A stretch of 64,000 bases of DNA from Erythrobacter sp. SCSIO 43205 (lineage in GTDB: Bacteria; Pseudomonadota; Alphaproteobacteria; Sphingomonadales; Sphingomonadaceae). Location of the stretch: contig NZ_CP063202.1 of assembly GCF_019904235.1 (NCBI RefSeq), forward strand, positions 372,001-436,000, in the 5' to 3' direction. The notes under the pieces were generated by a model. The model had not been told where the DNA came from and made no database searches. It was given only the letters and a program-made list of their open reading frames with translations. Each line of letters begins with the position of its first letter. Position 1 is the stretch's first letter. Below, piece after piece: positions 26,887-34,991 of this stretch. The position numbers and the translations under genes are program-made.

Positions 26887-27575
26887 AGCGGCTTGGTCTT
26901 TGGGCTGCCGCAGCGCTAGCGGCTGGAGGTGTTTATGTCGCAGTGCCAAACTCCCCGGCTCATGCGCTTGAAGAGCCGGTCAATGCGCCCGCCGCAAAAC
27001 GCATAGCGCGTGAAGGTGCAGGGCTTAAAACCGCGATCTTTGCAGGCGGCTGTTTCTGGGGCGTTGAGGGCGTCTTCAGCCATGTCAAAGGCGTGAAAAG
27101 CGCCGTTGCAGGCTATCACGGCGGCTCGGCAGCAACAGCTAAATACAGCCGCATTGTTCAGGGCGGCACCGCTCATGCCGAAGCGGTCAAGATCACATAC
27201 GACCCCTATGTCGTGCGCTATGATGAGCTTTTGCGCATCTTCTTTTCGGTCGTTGCCGATCCCACTTTGAAAAACCGACAGGGCCCCGATGTGGGCGCGC
27301 ATTACCGCTCTGCTCTTGTTCCCACAAGCGATGAACAGCGCGCGGTTGCCGAGGCGTATCTTGCGCAAATGGAAGCGTCCAACGTGTGGAGCCGCCCCAT
27401 TGTCACCAAGATAGAAAGCCAGCGCACCTTTTACCGCGCGGAAGGCTATCATCAGGATTTCATGGCGAAAAATCCGAACCACCGCTATATCGTGCGGTGG
27501 GATAAGCCCAAGGTGCAAGCGCTCAAAGTGATGTTCCCGCGCGATTTCAAAGCCGAATTCTTGCGCGACAACTAA
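26883..27575 (+). CDS. msrA: Exported peptide-methionine (S)-S-oxide reductase MsrA
   Basis: This 230-residue protein repairs oxidised methionine, the S-isomer. A signal peptide (KRLGLWAAAALAAGGVYVAVPNSPAHA) precedes the domain, so it acts outside the cytoplasm. The active-site GGCFWGVEGVF lies near residue 55, with KGVKSAVAGYHGGSA, HAEAVKITYDP, VGAHYRSAL and the C-terminal YHQDFMAKNPNHRYI. It is coupled to the small gene before it. Because a Tat-type MsrB lies at 42796, the two isomers of periplasmic methionine sulfoxide are both covered by exported enzymes in this strain. Confidence 0.92.
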   Translation: MKRLGLWAAAALAAGGVYVAVPNSPAHALEEPVNAPAAKRIAREGAGLKTAIFAGGCFWGVEGVFSHVKGVKSAVAGYHGGSAATAKYSRIVQGGTAHAEAVKITYDPYVVRYDELLRIFFSVVADPTLKNRQGPDVGAHYRSALVPTSDEQRAVAEAYLAQMEASNVWSRPIVTKIESQRTFYRAEGYHQDFMAKNPNHRYIVRWDKPKVQALKVMFPRDFKAEFLRDN

Positions 27576-27629
27576 GCTCAACTTTCAAGAGTGATGGCGC
27601 TTGCGTTCAAAGACGCTTATATATGTGTC

Positions 27630-28103
27630 ATGGCTCACGATCATTCCCATTCTCACGCCAATTGCGGGCGCGATGTCGAAGCCTTGAAAGCCAAGGCGCG
27701 CGATGCATTGATTGCCGCAGGCGAACAATGGACTGCGATGCGCGAGGCGGTTTTTGTCGAGCTTGCCCGGTATGACAGCCCGGTTTCAGCCTATCAGATT
27801 GCTGATGACCTGTCGCAAACGCGCGGGAAACGCGTTGCCCCCAACAGCGTTTATCGCATCCTTGATGTGTTCGTGGCCAAAAACCTCACGGTGAAGATTG
27901 AAAGCGCGAATGCTTTCCTTGCCAACTCTCATCCGGGTGAGGAGCACGATTGTGTGTTTCTGGTCTGCGATACCTGCGGCACAGCCTCGCACGTTGATAG
28001 TGAGACGGTTGGGCAAAATTTGCGCGATATAGCCAGCTCACAGAATTTTCGCGCTGATCGGCCGATCCTCGAAATTCGGGGCAAGTGTTCAGACTGTCGT
28101 TAA
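27630..28103 (+). CDS. Fur family transcriptional regulator (Zur-like)
   Basis: This 157-residue metal-sensing repressor has a histidine-rich N-terminus (AHDHSHSHANC) and a winged-helix domain (YDSPVSAYQIADDL and VAPNSVYRILDVFVAKNL). The structural zinc cysteines are CDTCG and CSDC. PGEEHDCVFLVCDTCGTA fits the Zur subgroup better than iron-sensing Fur. ATG 27630 was chosen because it precedes the His-rich segment; a start at 27591 would add a stretch with no family match. Its target operators were not found in the window. It sits between msrA and dxs. Confidence 0.85.
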   Translation: MAHDHSHSHANCGRDVEALKAKARDALIAAGEQWTAMREAVFVELARYDSPVSAYQIADDLSQTRGKRVAPNSVYRILDVFVAKNLTVKIESANAFLANSHPGEEHDCVFLVCDTCGTASHVDSETVGQNLRDIASSQNFRADRPILEIRGKCSDCR

Positions 28104-28237
28104 AAGAGCGATCCCAAGAAGCATCGGCTTGCACTGCGGCTGATCCTTCCTCGCAAAGAGACAAGTGCCTCCCCCTGCGGTTTGAGCAATAAAGCGTTTA
28201 TCGACAGACTTAATCTTTCAGTGTAGTGGTTAGCGTT

Positions 28238-30160
28238 ATGAGTCCAACGCTGAACACACCTTTGCTCGACACGGTTCCAACGCCTGACGAGCTCCGCCAG
28301 CTCAAGCCTGAGCAATTGCGCCAACTTTCCGATGAACTTCGCGCTGAAATGATCGACGCCGTCAGTGTTTCTGGCGGGCATCTGGGCTCCGGGCTTGGCG
28401 TGGTCGAACTGACCGTTGCAATCCACTATGTCTTCAACACGCCCGACGACAAGCTGATCTGGGATGTGGGTCACCAATGCTACCCGCACAAAATCTTGAC
28501 CGGCAGGCGCGACCGCATTCGCACCATCCGTCAAGGCGGTGGGCTTTCCGGCTTCACCAAGCGCGCTGAGAGCGAATACGATCCGTTTGGCGCGGCGCAC
28601 TCTTCGACCTCGATTTCGGCAGCTTTGGGCTTTGCGGTGGCGAACAAGCTCAACAACAAGCCGGGCCGCGGGATTGCGGTGATCGGCGATGGCGCGATGA
28701 GCGCTGGCATGGCCTATGAGGCGATGAACAACGCAGCGCAGGCGGGCAATCGCCTGGTGGTGATCCTCAACGACAACGATATGTCTATCGCGCCTCCGGT
28801 CGGCGGGCTCTCGGCTTATCTTGCGCGCATGGTGTCATCGTCAGAATACCTCGGCCTGCGCAGCCTTGCCTCTAAAGCAGTCAAGAAAATGAGCCGCCGC
28901 GTCCACGAAGGGCTTCGCAAGGCAGAGGAATATTCGCGCGGCATGGTGACGGGCGGCACTCTGTTTGAAGAGCTTGGTTTTTATTATGTCGGCCCGATTG
29001 ACGGCCACAATCTCGATCATCTGATCCCGGTTCTTGAAAATGTGCGCGACACCTCGGAAGGCCCGGTGCTGATCCATGTCGTCACCGAAAAGGGTAAGGG
29101 CTACAAACCCGCCGAAGAAAGCGCCGACAAATATCACGGCGTGCCCAAGTTCAACGTGATCACGGGCGAAAAGCAAAAGGGCGCTGGCGGGCCTCCGGCC
29201 TATCAGAATGTCTTTGGCGATACGCTGGCTGATCTGGCGGATAAGGATGATCGCATCTGCGCAATCACTGCCGCAATGCCATCGGGCACAGGGGTTGACC
29301 GCTTTGCACAGCGTCACCCTGACCGCAGCTTTGATGTGGGCATTGCCGAACAGCACGGCGTGACTTTTGCAGCAGGGCTCGCCGCACAAGGGATGCGTCC
29401 CTTTGCCGCGATTTACTCAACCTTCCTGCAACGCGCCTATGACCAGGTGGTCCACGATGTCGCGATCCAGAATTTGCCGGTGCGCTTTGCGATTGACCGG
29501 GCTGGTCTTGTGGGCGCGGACGGTTGTACTCACGCAGGCTCGTTCGACATCACCTATCTTGCAACGCTTCCCAACATGGTCGTGATGGCCGCCGCCGATG
29601 AGGCAGAGCTTGCGCACATGACCTACACCGCAGCGGAGTATGACGATGGCCCGATTGCCTTCCGCTATCCGCGCGGAAGTGGCGTTGGCGTGCCTTTGCC
29701 CGATGTGCCCGAAAAGCTTGAAATCGGAAAAGGCCGTGTCGTTCGCGAAGGCTCCAAGGTCGCAATTCTGTCTCTGGGTGCGCGGCTGGAAGAGGCCAAG
29801 AAGGCGGCCGATCAACTGGAAGCAAAGGGGCTGTCGACGACCGTTGCCGATATGCGCTTTGCCAAACCATTGGATGAAGACCTGATCGCCCGCCTCGTGC
29901 GCGAACATGAGGTGGTGATTACGTTGGAAGAAGGCGCAATTGGTGGCCTTGGCGCTCATGTCTTGACCTATGCCTCAGACAAGGGGCTCATGGACAATGG
30001 CCTCAAGATCCGCACCATGCGTTTGCCCGACATTTATCAGGATCAGGATTCGCCTGAAAAACAATATGATGAGGCAGGGCTCAACGCCCCGCATATTGTT
30101 GAGACGGCTTTGAAGGCACTCAAGCACAATTCTTCCGTAGTTGAGGAAGCGAGCGCTTAA
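28238..30160 (+). CDS. dxs: 1-deoxy-D-xylulose-5-phosphate synthase
   Basis: This 640-residue thiamine-diphosphate enzyme condenses pyruvate and glyceraldehyde-3-phosphate, the first step of the MEP isoprenoid route. The N-terminus has [23 protein letters not shown] and [18 protein letters not shown]. The TPP motif is [17 protein letters not shown]. The pyrimidine part has [21 protein letters not shown], with [16 protein letters not shown] before it. In this lineage the pathway also feeds carotenoids and quinones. ATG 28238 was chosen over GTG 28226 because it begins the usual N-terminus. No riboswitch is visible upstream. Confidence 0.97.
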   Translation: MSPTLNTPLLDTVPTPDELRQLKPEQLRQLSDELRAEMIDAVSVSGGHLGSGLGVVELTVAIHYVFNTPDDKLIWDVGHQCYPHKILTGRRDRIRTIRQGGGLSGFTKRAESEYDPFGAAHSSTSISAALGFAVANKLNNKPGRGIAVIGDGAMSAGMAYEAMNNAAQAGNRLVVILNDNDMSIAPPVGGLSAYLARMVSSSEYLGLRSLASKAVKKMSRRVHEGLRKAEEYSRGMVTGGTLFEELGFYYVGPIDGHNLDHLIPVLENVRDTSEGPVLIHVVTEKGKGYKPAEESADKYHGVPKFNVITGEKQKGAGGPPAYQNVFGDTLADLADKDDRICAITAAMPSGTGVDRFAQRHPDRSFDVGIAEQHGVTFAAGLAAQGMRPFAAIYSTFLQRAYDQVVHDVAIQNLPVRFAIDRAGLVGADGCTHAGSFDITYLATLPNMVVMAAADEAELAHMTYTAAEYDDGPIAFRYPRGSGVGVPLPDVPEKLEIGKGRVVREGSKVAILSLGARLEEAKKAADQLEAKGLSTTVADMRFAKPLDEDLIARLVREHEVVITLEEGAIGGLGAHVLTYASDKGLMDNGLKIRTMRLPDIYQDQDSPEKQYDEAGLNAPHIVETALKALKHNSSVVEEASA

Positions 30161-30196
30161 GAGTAGTGTTGCCCCTCGAAACCTGTGGGGGGTGTC

Positions 30197-31030
30197 ATGG
30201 AAATTATGCAAAACTGGGTGCTGATCGTTTGCGTGCTCGCTTTTACGCTATGCGTTGTGGGCGGCCTTCTTATCCTGTTTGAGCGTTGGACACCCAGCAA
30301 TCCGCACACGGCCAAATTTCTTGTGACCGGAGTGGTGGCTTCCGCAGTTGCCGCCGTGACACCGGGCGCAGGAAATCTGTTCGCCGCTGAAAAGCCGCCG
30401 GTTGCGCCCGGGCCGCTCAATGGCGGCAATTATGATGGCATTGGTAACGGGGGCGCTGGTGGCGGAGATATTACGGCTCCGCTAGAAGCTGAGCCCACAT
30501 CAACGCCCTCTCCCACGCCGGCCGCTACACCCACGCCGACGCCTTCCCCTTCGCCAACTCCGACGCCCCCGGCCGCTGAGGCAGAGCCGCAATTTTCAGC
30601 AGAGGTGCGCAAATGGGCGGAAACCACCCTCCCGCCGCGCCCTTTTCTGGATAAGCCTTTGGGGAGCGCCTATCCCCCCTGCGCCGCGCGGCTGAGAGCG
30701 GCGGGGGAGCCCGATGGCCCATCAAGCGAGGCAGACACCTGCTTCAACCAGCTTCAGGCCTACAACTCGCAGGTTTTGATCCCGCATCGGGACCGCCGAG
30801 CCAAATATATTCCGCAGCTCCAGCAGCGTTCACGTGATGAACGCAATGAAGAGCGCTGGCGCTATTTGACGGCAGAGCACGCCTCCTTCACCTTTGGCGA
30901 TGATGCACAAGGTTTTGAAAGGGTCAGCGCAGTGTTCAAATGCGACGAACATTTGATGATCAACTTGCGCAAATATGGTCTTTTAAAAGAGGCCGAGGAT
31001 TGCCCCCGCAGCCTTAGCGAGGCCGGGTGA
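30197..31030 (+). CDS. Membrane-anchored hypothetical protein with Pro/Thr linker
   Basis: This 277-residue protein is not recognised. A membrane helix near the N-terminus (WVLIVCVLAFTLCVVGGLLILF) is followed by a second weakly hydrophobic segment. A Gly-rich stretch and a linker near residues 100-130 with alternating Pro, Thr and Ser (PTPSPSPTPTPP) come next. The C-terminal 150 residues are globular with four cysteines (PPCAARL, DTCFNQL, FKCDEH and EDCPR). The linker suggests an extended spacer in the periplasm. Its last 17 bases overlap the convergent mlaA gene, so the two share a tail. Confidence 0.65.
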   Translation: MEIMQNWVLIVCVLAFTLCVVGGLLILFERWTPSNPHTAKFLVTGVVASAVAAVTPGAGNLFAAEKPPVAPGPLNGGNYDGIGNGGAGGGDITAPLEAEPTSTPSPTPAATPTPTPSPSPTPTPPAAEAEPQFSAEVRKWAETTLPPRPFLDKPLGSAYPPCAARLRAAGEPDGPSSEADTCFNQLQAYNSQVLIPHRDRRAKYIPQLQQRSRDERNEERWRYLTAEHASFTFGDDAQGFERVSAVFKCDEHLMINLRKYGLLKEAEDCPRSLSEAG

Positions 31031-32141
31031 TTGCTACCGCGCCGGGATTGACCTGCGATGCACCCATGATCGCTGGCGCGTCGCTGGGTTTAACCTTGGG
31101 CTCGCCGGGCATTTCGTCCACGGCCTCATCGGTGCCAAGTTCATCAGTGCCAGCCTCATCCAGCTCTTCATCGCCATAGTCGATTTCGCCATCAAGCACT
31201 TCGCGAACGATATTGGGCTTGGGCGGAACAGGCTCGCCTTTCAAAAGCGCAATATCGCGCTCGCGCGTCCACAAATAGCTTTCACGGCGCGCGACATAGG
31301 GGTCGATGGTGGCATCAATGCGCTGTAATTCCTCGTCCACTTCAAGCCGTTCATCCAGCGAGCTGATGACGAAGAAGGGGATTGTGTATTCAGGCGTATT
31401 GAAAGGCTTGCCCACAATGAGGGGCAACGGCAATTGGTTGAAACCATTGCCGATAAGATCGCGCACTGTCGTTGCGCCTGTCACTGGCAGATAGAGATAA
31501 GCCCCCGGTTCAGCGCCATAAAATGCAAGAGTGTTGGCAAAGCCATTGCGGCGATGTGGCAGGCCGATGTTCTTCTTGCCAGCAATATCAATCAACCCGC
31601 CAAGGCCGATCGAGGAATTGATCGCAAAACGGCCCAGCGTCTCAAACGCCTTGCCAATCTTGCCTTGAAGCAGAAAGTTGATGAAGTTCGTGGGCTCACC
31701 CAGATTCTTCACAACATTGCCAAGCCCGTCGCGCAAAGGATCGGGCAGGCCGTCGCGATAAGCGTAGGCAACAGGTTCAAGGAATACGTTATCAAGATCC
31801 TGAGTGATGCGGTAGCTGGTCGCGTTGAATTCAGCCGCCGGATCGCGTTCCGAGGGGCCGATTTCACCCTCGACGATGATCACGTCCGGATTTTCCTGCG
31901 TCGGGTCGTCGCCAATCCCTTCGTCAGCGCCTTCTTCCGGCGGCCCTTCGCCCTGTTCTTGCGATGCAAGTGACCAGCTGAGCGCCAGCACGGTTTGCGG
32001 CGGCTGCTCATAGGGAATTTGTTGCGCGGTCAGACCCGCAATCTCAACCGGGGTGAGCGCTGCTGCTTCCAATGCCGCATTAACCGGCGCCTGCCCCATC
32101 AAAAGCGGGCTGGCCAACATCATCATCGAGGCGCTAGGCAA
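31014..32141 (-). CDS. mlaA: MlaA/VacJ family protein lacking a lipobox
   Basis: This 375-residue protein belongs to the family that removes phospholipid from the outer leaflet and hands it to the Mla system. The MlaA core runs from about 105 to 300 (NFINFLLQGKIGKAFETLGRF, NSSIGLGGLIDIAGKKNIGLPH, GAYLYLPVTGATTVRDLIG). The start is TTG 32141, because AGGAG lies 8 bases upstream. The N-terminus PSASMMMLASPLLMGQAPVNA has no cysteine and few charges, so ordinary lipoprotein attachment seems absent. An acidic linker (about 60-95) and acidic C-terminus (EELDEAGTDELGTDEAVDE) are additions. No other Mla gene is adjacent. Confidence 0.85.
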   Translation of the reverse strand: MPSASMMMLASPLLMGQAPVNAALEAAALTPVEIAGLTAQQIPYEQPPQTVLALSWSLASQEQGEGPPEEGADEGIGDDPTQENPDVIIVEGEIGPSERDPAAEFNATSYRITQDLDNVFLEPVAYAYRDGLPDPLRDGLGNVVKNLGEPTNFINFLLQGKIGKAFETLGRFAINSSIGLGGLIDIAGKKNIGLPHRRNGFANTLAFYGAEPGAYLYLPVTGATTVRDLIGNGFNQLPLPLIVGKPFNTPEYTIPFFVISSLDERLEVDEELQRIDATIDPYVARRESYLWTRERDIALLKGEPVPPKPNIVREVLDGEIDYGDEELDEAGTDELGTDEAVDEMPGEPKVKPSDAPAIMGASQVNPGAVAITRPR

Positions 32142-32198
32142 TAGGGGTACTCCTGTTTAGGCGGCACGTATCTTGGGCACACTATGTACCACAATTGC

Positions 32199-32210
32199 GG
32201 GGTATACCCC
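32199..32210. promoter_or_regulatory. Palindrome GGGGTATACCCC between mlaA and a crotonase gene
   Basis: A perfect 12-base palindrome in the divergent 133-base region, flanked by two TGTACCA repeats about 30 bases apart. Possibly an operator; the regulator is unknown. Confidence 0.35.
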
Positions 32211-32274
32211 TGTGTACCATGAACTTGCTATGACTTAAGAACACAAAGCAAATCAAAAAGGTTCAAATTACATT

Positions 32275-33072
32275 ATGTCTCTTTTGCAGATCGAACGCGA
32301 CGGCGCTGTCACGAAACTCACAATTGACCGCGCTGACAGTATGAACCCGCTGGGTGCGCCCGGTGATGGCGATGAATTTGCTCGCGTCTGCTCTGAGATC
32401 AACGCCGATATGTCTGTCTCTTGCGTTGTTCTGACCGGGGCAGGGCGTGCATTTTCGGCTGGTGGCGATGTGAAGGCGATGCGTGATAAGACAGGCACTT
32501 TCGGGGGCAGTACGCCCGCGATCTCAGACGGCTATCGCAACAACATCCACATGATGCTGCGCGCTTTATATTCGATCCGCGTGCCGGTGATCGCGGCGGT
32601 CAATGGTCCTGCCATCGGACTTGGCTGTGATGTCGCGTGTCTGGCTGACATTCGCCTTGCGAGCGACAAGGCCAAGTTTGGGGTGACGTTCTTGAAGCTT
32701 GGCATCATTCCGGGCGATGGCGGCACATGGATTTTGCCGCGCGTGATCGGGATGAGCCGGGCGGCTGATCTTTTTTACACCGGCGATGTGATTGATGCAG
32801 CCACAGCGAAGGATTGGGGTTTGGTCAGTGAAGTTATCGCGCATGACAGCCTGCTCGATACAGCGATGGAAAAGGCGCGAAAAATCGCAGCCATGCCGCC
32901 GCATTCCCTGCGCCAGACCAAGATGCTGCTGCGTCAGGGCCAGCAGGTGAATTACGACACCGCGCTTGAAATGGCGGCAAACACTCAAGCCATGATGCAT
33001 ACGACGAAGGACCACGCAGAAGGCGTTGCCGCCCTGCTCGAAAAGCGCGCAGGCGAATTCACAGGGGAGTAG
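32275..33072 (+). CDS. Enoyl-CoA hydratase/isomerase (crotonase) family protein
   Basis: This 265-residue protein has the crotonase fold. The oxyanion-hole elements are GRAFSAGGDVKAM and NGPAIGLGCDVACLADIRLAS. The catalytic strand reads LGIIPGDGGTWILPRVIG, with Asp where many members have Ala, a pattern seen in some isomerase-type relatives. It may act in fatty or aromatic acid beta-oxidation, but the substrate is open. It is divergent from mlaA and followed by a hypothetical gene starting 14 bases after its stop, which could be in the same transcript. Confidence 0.88.
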   Translation: MSLLQIERDGAVTKLTIDRADSMNPLGAPGDGDEFARVCSEINADMSVSCVVLTGAGRAFSAGGDVKAMRDKTGTFGGSTPAISDGYRNNIHMMLRALYSIRVPVIAAVNGPAIGLGCDVACLADIRLASDKAKFGVTFLKLGIIPGDGGTWILPRVIGMSRAADLFYTGDVIDAATAKDWGLVSEVIAHDSLLDTAMEKARKIAAMPPHSLRQTKMLLRQGQQVNYDTALEMAANTQAMMHTTKDHAEGVAALLEKRAGEFTGE

Positions 33073-33085
33073 CCAAGCTGCGGTG

Positions 33086-33637
33086 ATGGTCGAACCTGAC
33101 AGCACGCACACCTCTCCCGATGGTCGTATTGTCATTCAATACGCCTCGGAAGAGATGCGTATGTCGCTTTGGGTGGACAATCCGCGTGTGATCGAAGCGG
33201 CGACCGGTCGCACTATCTTCAAACCCCATTCCAGCCTCGTCAGCGGCGAGCATGAGTGGGGCGAGGACGGGCAGTTTTCGCTTCTCATGCGCGAATATCC
33301 CGACGGCACGTTCTGGGTTCGATTGCACTTCGATATTGATGCAGGGACGGTGCGGGTCGATGGGGAAGAGGACGCTCATCCCATAGCCTCGGCTCAGCGT
33401 TTGGCGGCTGCCCGGTTCCGGCGCCACAAGATGTCCAACGCCTTGGCAACGCCCAAGGCGATCTTCATGCCTGATGCGGGATCACCTCCGCCACTCTATC
33501 ACCTCTGGGGGACATTCTGGGGCCGGGTCAATCTTGCCTTTATTGCCGTGCTGATCGCCGTAATGATCGGGATGTATATGGACTGGCTACCGCTTGATAT
33601 GTGGGTTTCGCGCTGGCTGGACAGTCTAGAGCACTAA
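33086..33637 (+). CDS. Hypothetical protein with C-terminal membrane helix
   Basis: This 183-residue protein is not recognised. It is mostly soluble (DGRIVIQYASEEMRMSLWVDN, GEHEWGEDGQFSLLMREYPD, FWVRLHFDIDAGTV) and ends with one membrane helix (RVNLAFIAVLIAVMIGMYMDW), so it is likely tail-anchored. ATG 33086 lies 14 bases after the crotonase stop. A longer frame back to 33026 overlaps the crotonase and was rejected. Its stop overlaps that of the convergent NnrU gene by four bases. Confidence 0.6.
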   Translation: MVEPDSTHTSPDGRIVIQYASEEMRMSLWVDNPRVIEAATGRTIFKPHSSLVSGEHEWGEDGQFSLLMREYPDGTFWVRLHFDIDAGTVRVDGEEDAHPIASAQRLAAARFRRHKMSNALATPKAIFMPDAGSPPPLYHLWGTFWGRVNLAFIAVLIAVMIGMYMDWLPLDMWVSRWLDSLEH

Positions 33638-34308
33638 AACCAACGCCAGATGCCTGCCGGAATCCCGCCCAATGGCATATGCAGCCAGGTCAGGAATACG
33701 AAGAAGATCAGCCCCACCGCCCAAGGCAATGGTCCTGCCTTGGCAAAGCCTGCAAGGCGCGGCCAATAGCTTGTCTTGGCCTCCCATTCTTTCCACGCGT
33801 CGCCCATCAGCGCCTCTTTCTTGCGATCCTGCATCCTCGCACCGACCAGCGCGAGAAAGCCCATCGCGGTCGCGGTGATGGTGGTGCGAAGGCTCCAGTG
33901 CAGGATGATGTGAGAGGCCGCCCATAGCGCAAATCCCCACATCATCGGGTGACGGGTGATGAGGAAAACGCCCTTGGGCTCAGCGCGCGCTTGAGCGCCG
34001 GCCATGGGGGTTGGGAGCGCCGGATTGCCGATGAACGAGCCTGCAAGCAGGATCATAGCCGGCAGTGTGATGAGCGTCGCAATTGCCCAGCCAATCTCGC
34101 CCGTGCCCGGCAAATCGGCGGGTGGCGATGCGATAAAGGCGAAATAGACACCAGCAAATGTCGCGAGGCTGATGAGCGAATAGACAATCTGGAAACCCAT
34201 CGCCCCAAGCGCGCTCACCATCGGCGCGCGCAAGGGATGCGACATCAAGAAATGTGTGCCGACAAAGGCGACATTGGCCGCGATCAGCAAGAGAAGCGCC
34301 GTGTCCAT
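33634..34308 (-). CDS. NnrU family membrane protein
   Basis: This 224-residue protein has about six membrane helices. NnrU proteins were named from denitrification clusters, yet many, as here, lie away from them; their role is unproven and they resemble isoprenylcysteine methyltransferase-like folds. Hallmarks are THFLMSHPLRAPMV, and PKGVFLITRHPMMWGFALWAASHIILHW broken at RHP, followed by GDAWKEWEAKTSYWP. ATG 34308 was chosen over TTG 34338. It is convergent with the tail-anchored protein gene and upstream faces the FKBP gene end. Confidence 0.85.
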   Translation of the reverse strand: MDTALLLLIAANVAFVGTHFLMSHPLRAPMVSALGAMGFQIVYSLISLATFAGVYFAFIASPPADLPGTGEIGWAIATLITLPAMILLAGSFIGNPALPTPMAGAQARAEPKGVFLITRHPMMWGFALWAASHIILHWSLRTTITATAMGFLALVGARMQDRKKEALMGDAWKEWEAKTSYWPRLAGFAKAGPLPWAVGLIFFVFLTWLHMPLGGIPAGIWRWF

Positions 34309-34399
34309 GGGGCTAAATGTAACATCGAGAGCGCTCAAAACCTAAGCCGGGTTTGCGCTTATTCCCCCGAAAGCTGCGCGATGGCCGGGAAAGAGCGCT

Positions 34400-34942
34400 T
34401 TAATGCCCTTCTATTCCGAGGAGCTCAACCTTGAAGATGAGTGTCGCCCCGCCCGGAATAGGGCCACGACCGCGCGGGCCATAGGCAAGCGTTGCCGGTG
34501 CTGCGAGTTCGATGATCTCACCCACGCGCATTTGCGGGATCGCCATGCCCCAAGCCGGGATCAGCCCTTTCAAGGGGAAGGTCGCCGGGCGGCCTCGCTC
34601 ATAAGAGCTGTCAAACCCTTCGCCGTCGATAAAAGTGCCAGCATAATGCACCGTCACCGTGTCGCTCGGCTCAGGGCTTTCGCCCGTGCCGCGATATTCA
34701 AGGTAGCGCCACTTCAAACCGCCTTCCATCGTGTACCAGCCATCGGCCGCCTGAAGGCCGGAGAGATAGGAGCTTTGCGCGTTGTGATAGGCGCGCTCGG
34801 TCATTTCCTCGCTGGAGGACGGGCCTTTGACAGCGCTTGTTTCCGGAGCGTCCTGAGCCTGCGCTGTGCTGGCCAGAACCAGTGCGCCAGCGCCAAGTGC
34901 CATCCGCCCCAAATCACCCAATGCGGTCATATCCATTCCCAT
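34400..34942 (-). CDS. FKBP-type peptidyl-prolyl cis-trans isomerase, exported
   Basis: This product of about 180 residues folds proline bonds in the periplasm. A signal peptide (GRMALGAGALVLASTAQAQ) is followed by a short charged part and the FKBP domain (about 75-180): SDTVTVHYAGTFIDGEGFDSS, FPLKGLIPAWGMAIPQMRVGE and PATLAYGPRGRGPIPGGATL. All key pocket residues seem present. The start is one of three nearby ATGs (34942, 34936, 34930). A GC-rich hairpin lies directly in front of these starts and might limit translation or read-through from the upstream peptide transporter. Confidence 0.88.
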   Translation of the reverse strand: MGMDMTALGDLGRMALGAGALVLASTAQAQDAPETSAVKGPSSSEEMTERAYHNAQSSYLSGLQAADGWYTMEGGLKWRYLEYRGTGESPEPSDTVTVHYAGTFIDGEGFDSSYERGRPATFPLKGLIPAWGMAIPQMRVGEIIELAAPATLAYGPRGRGPIPGGATLIFKVELLGIEGH

Positions 34943-34949
34943 CGCTGAA

Positions 34950-34978
34950 GGGGCGCGCCAACAAGCCGTGCGCGCCCC
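34950..34978 (-). terminator. GC-rich hairpin between the POT transporter and FKBP genes
   Basis: GGGGCGCGC (34950-34958) pairs perfectly with GCGCGCCCC (34970-34978). On the minus strand no T run follows, so it may be an attenuator or weak terminator that sits at the FKBP start. Confidence 0.5.
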
Positions 34979-34991
34979 CACTCGTTTTTGT

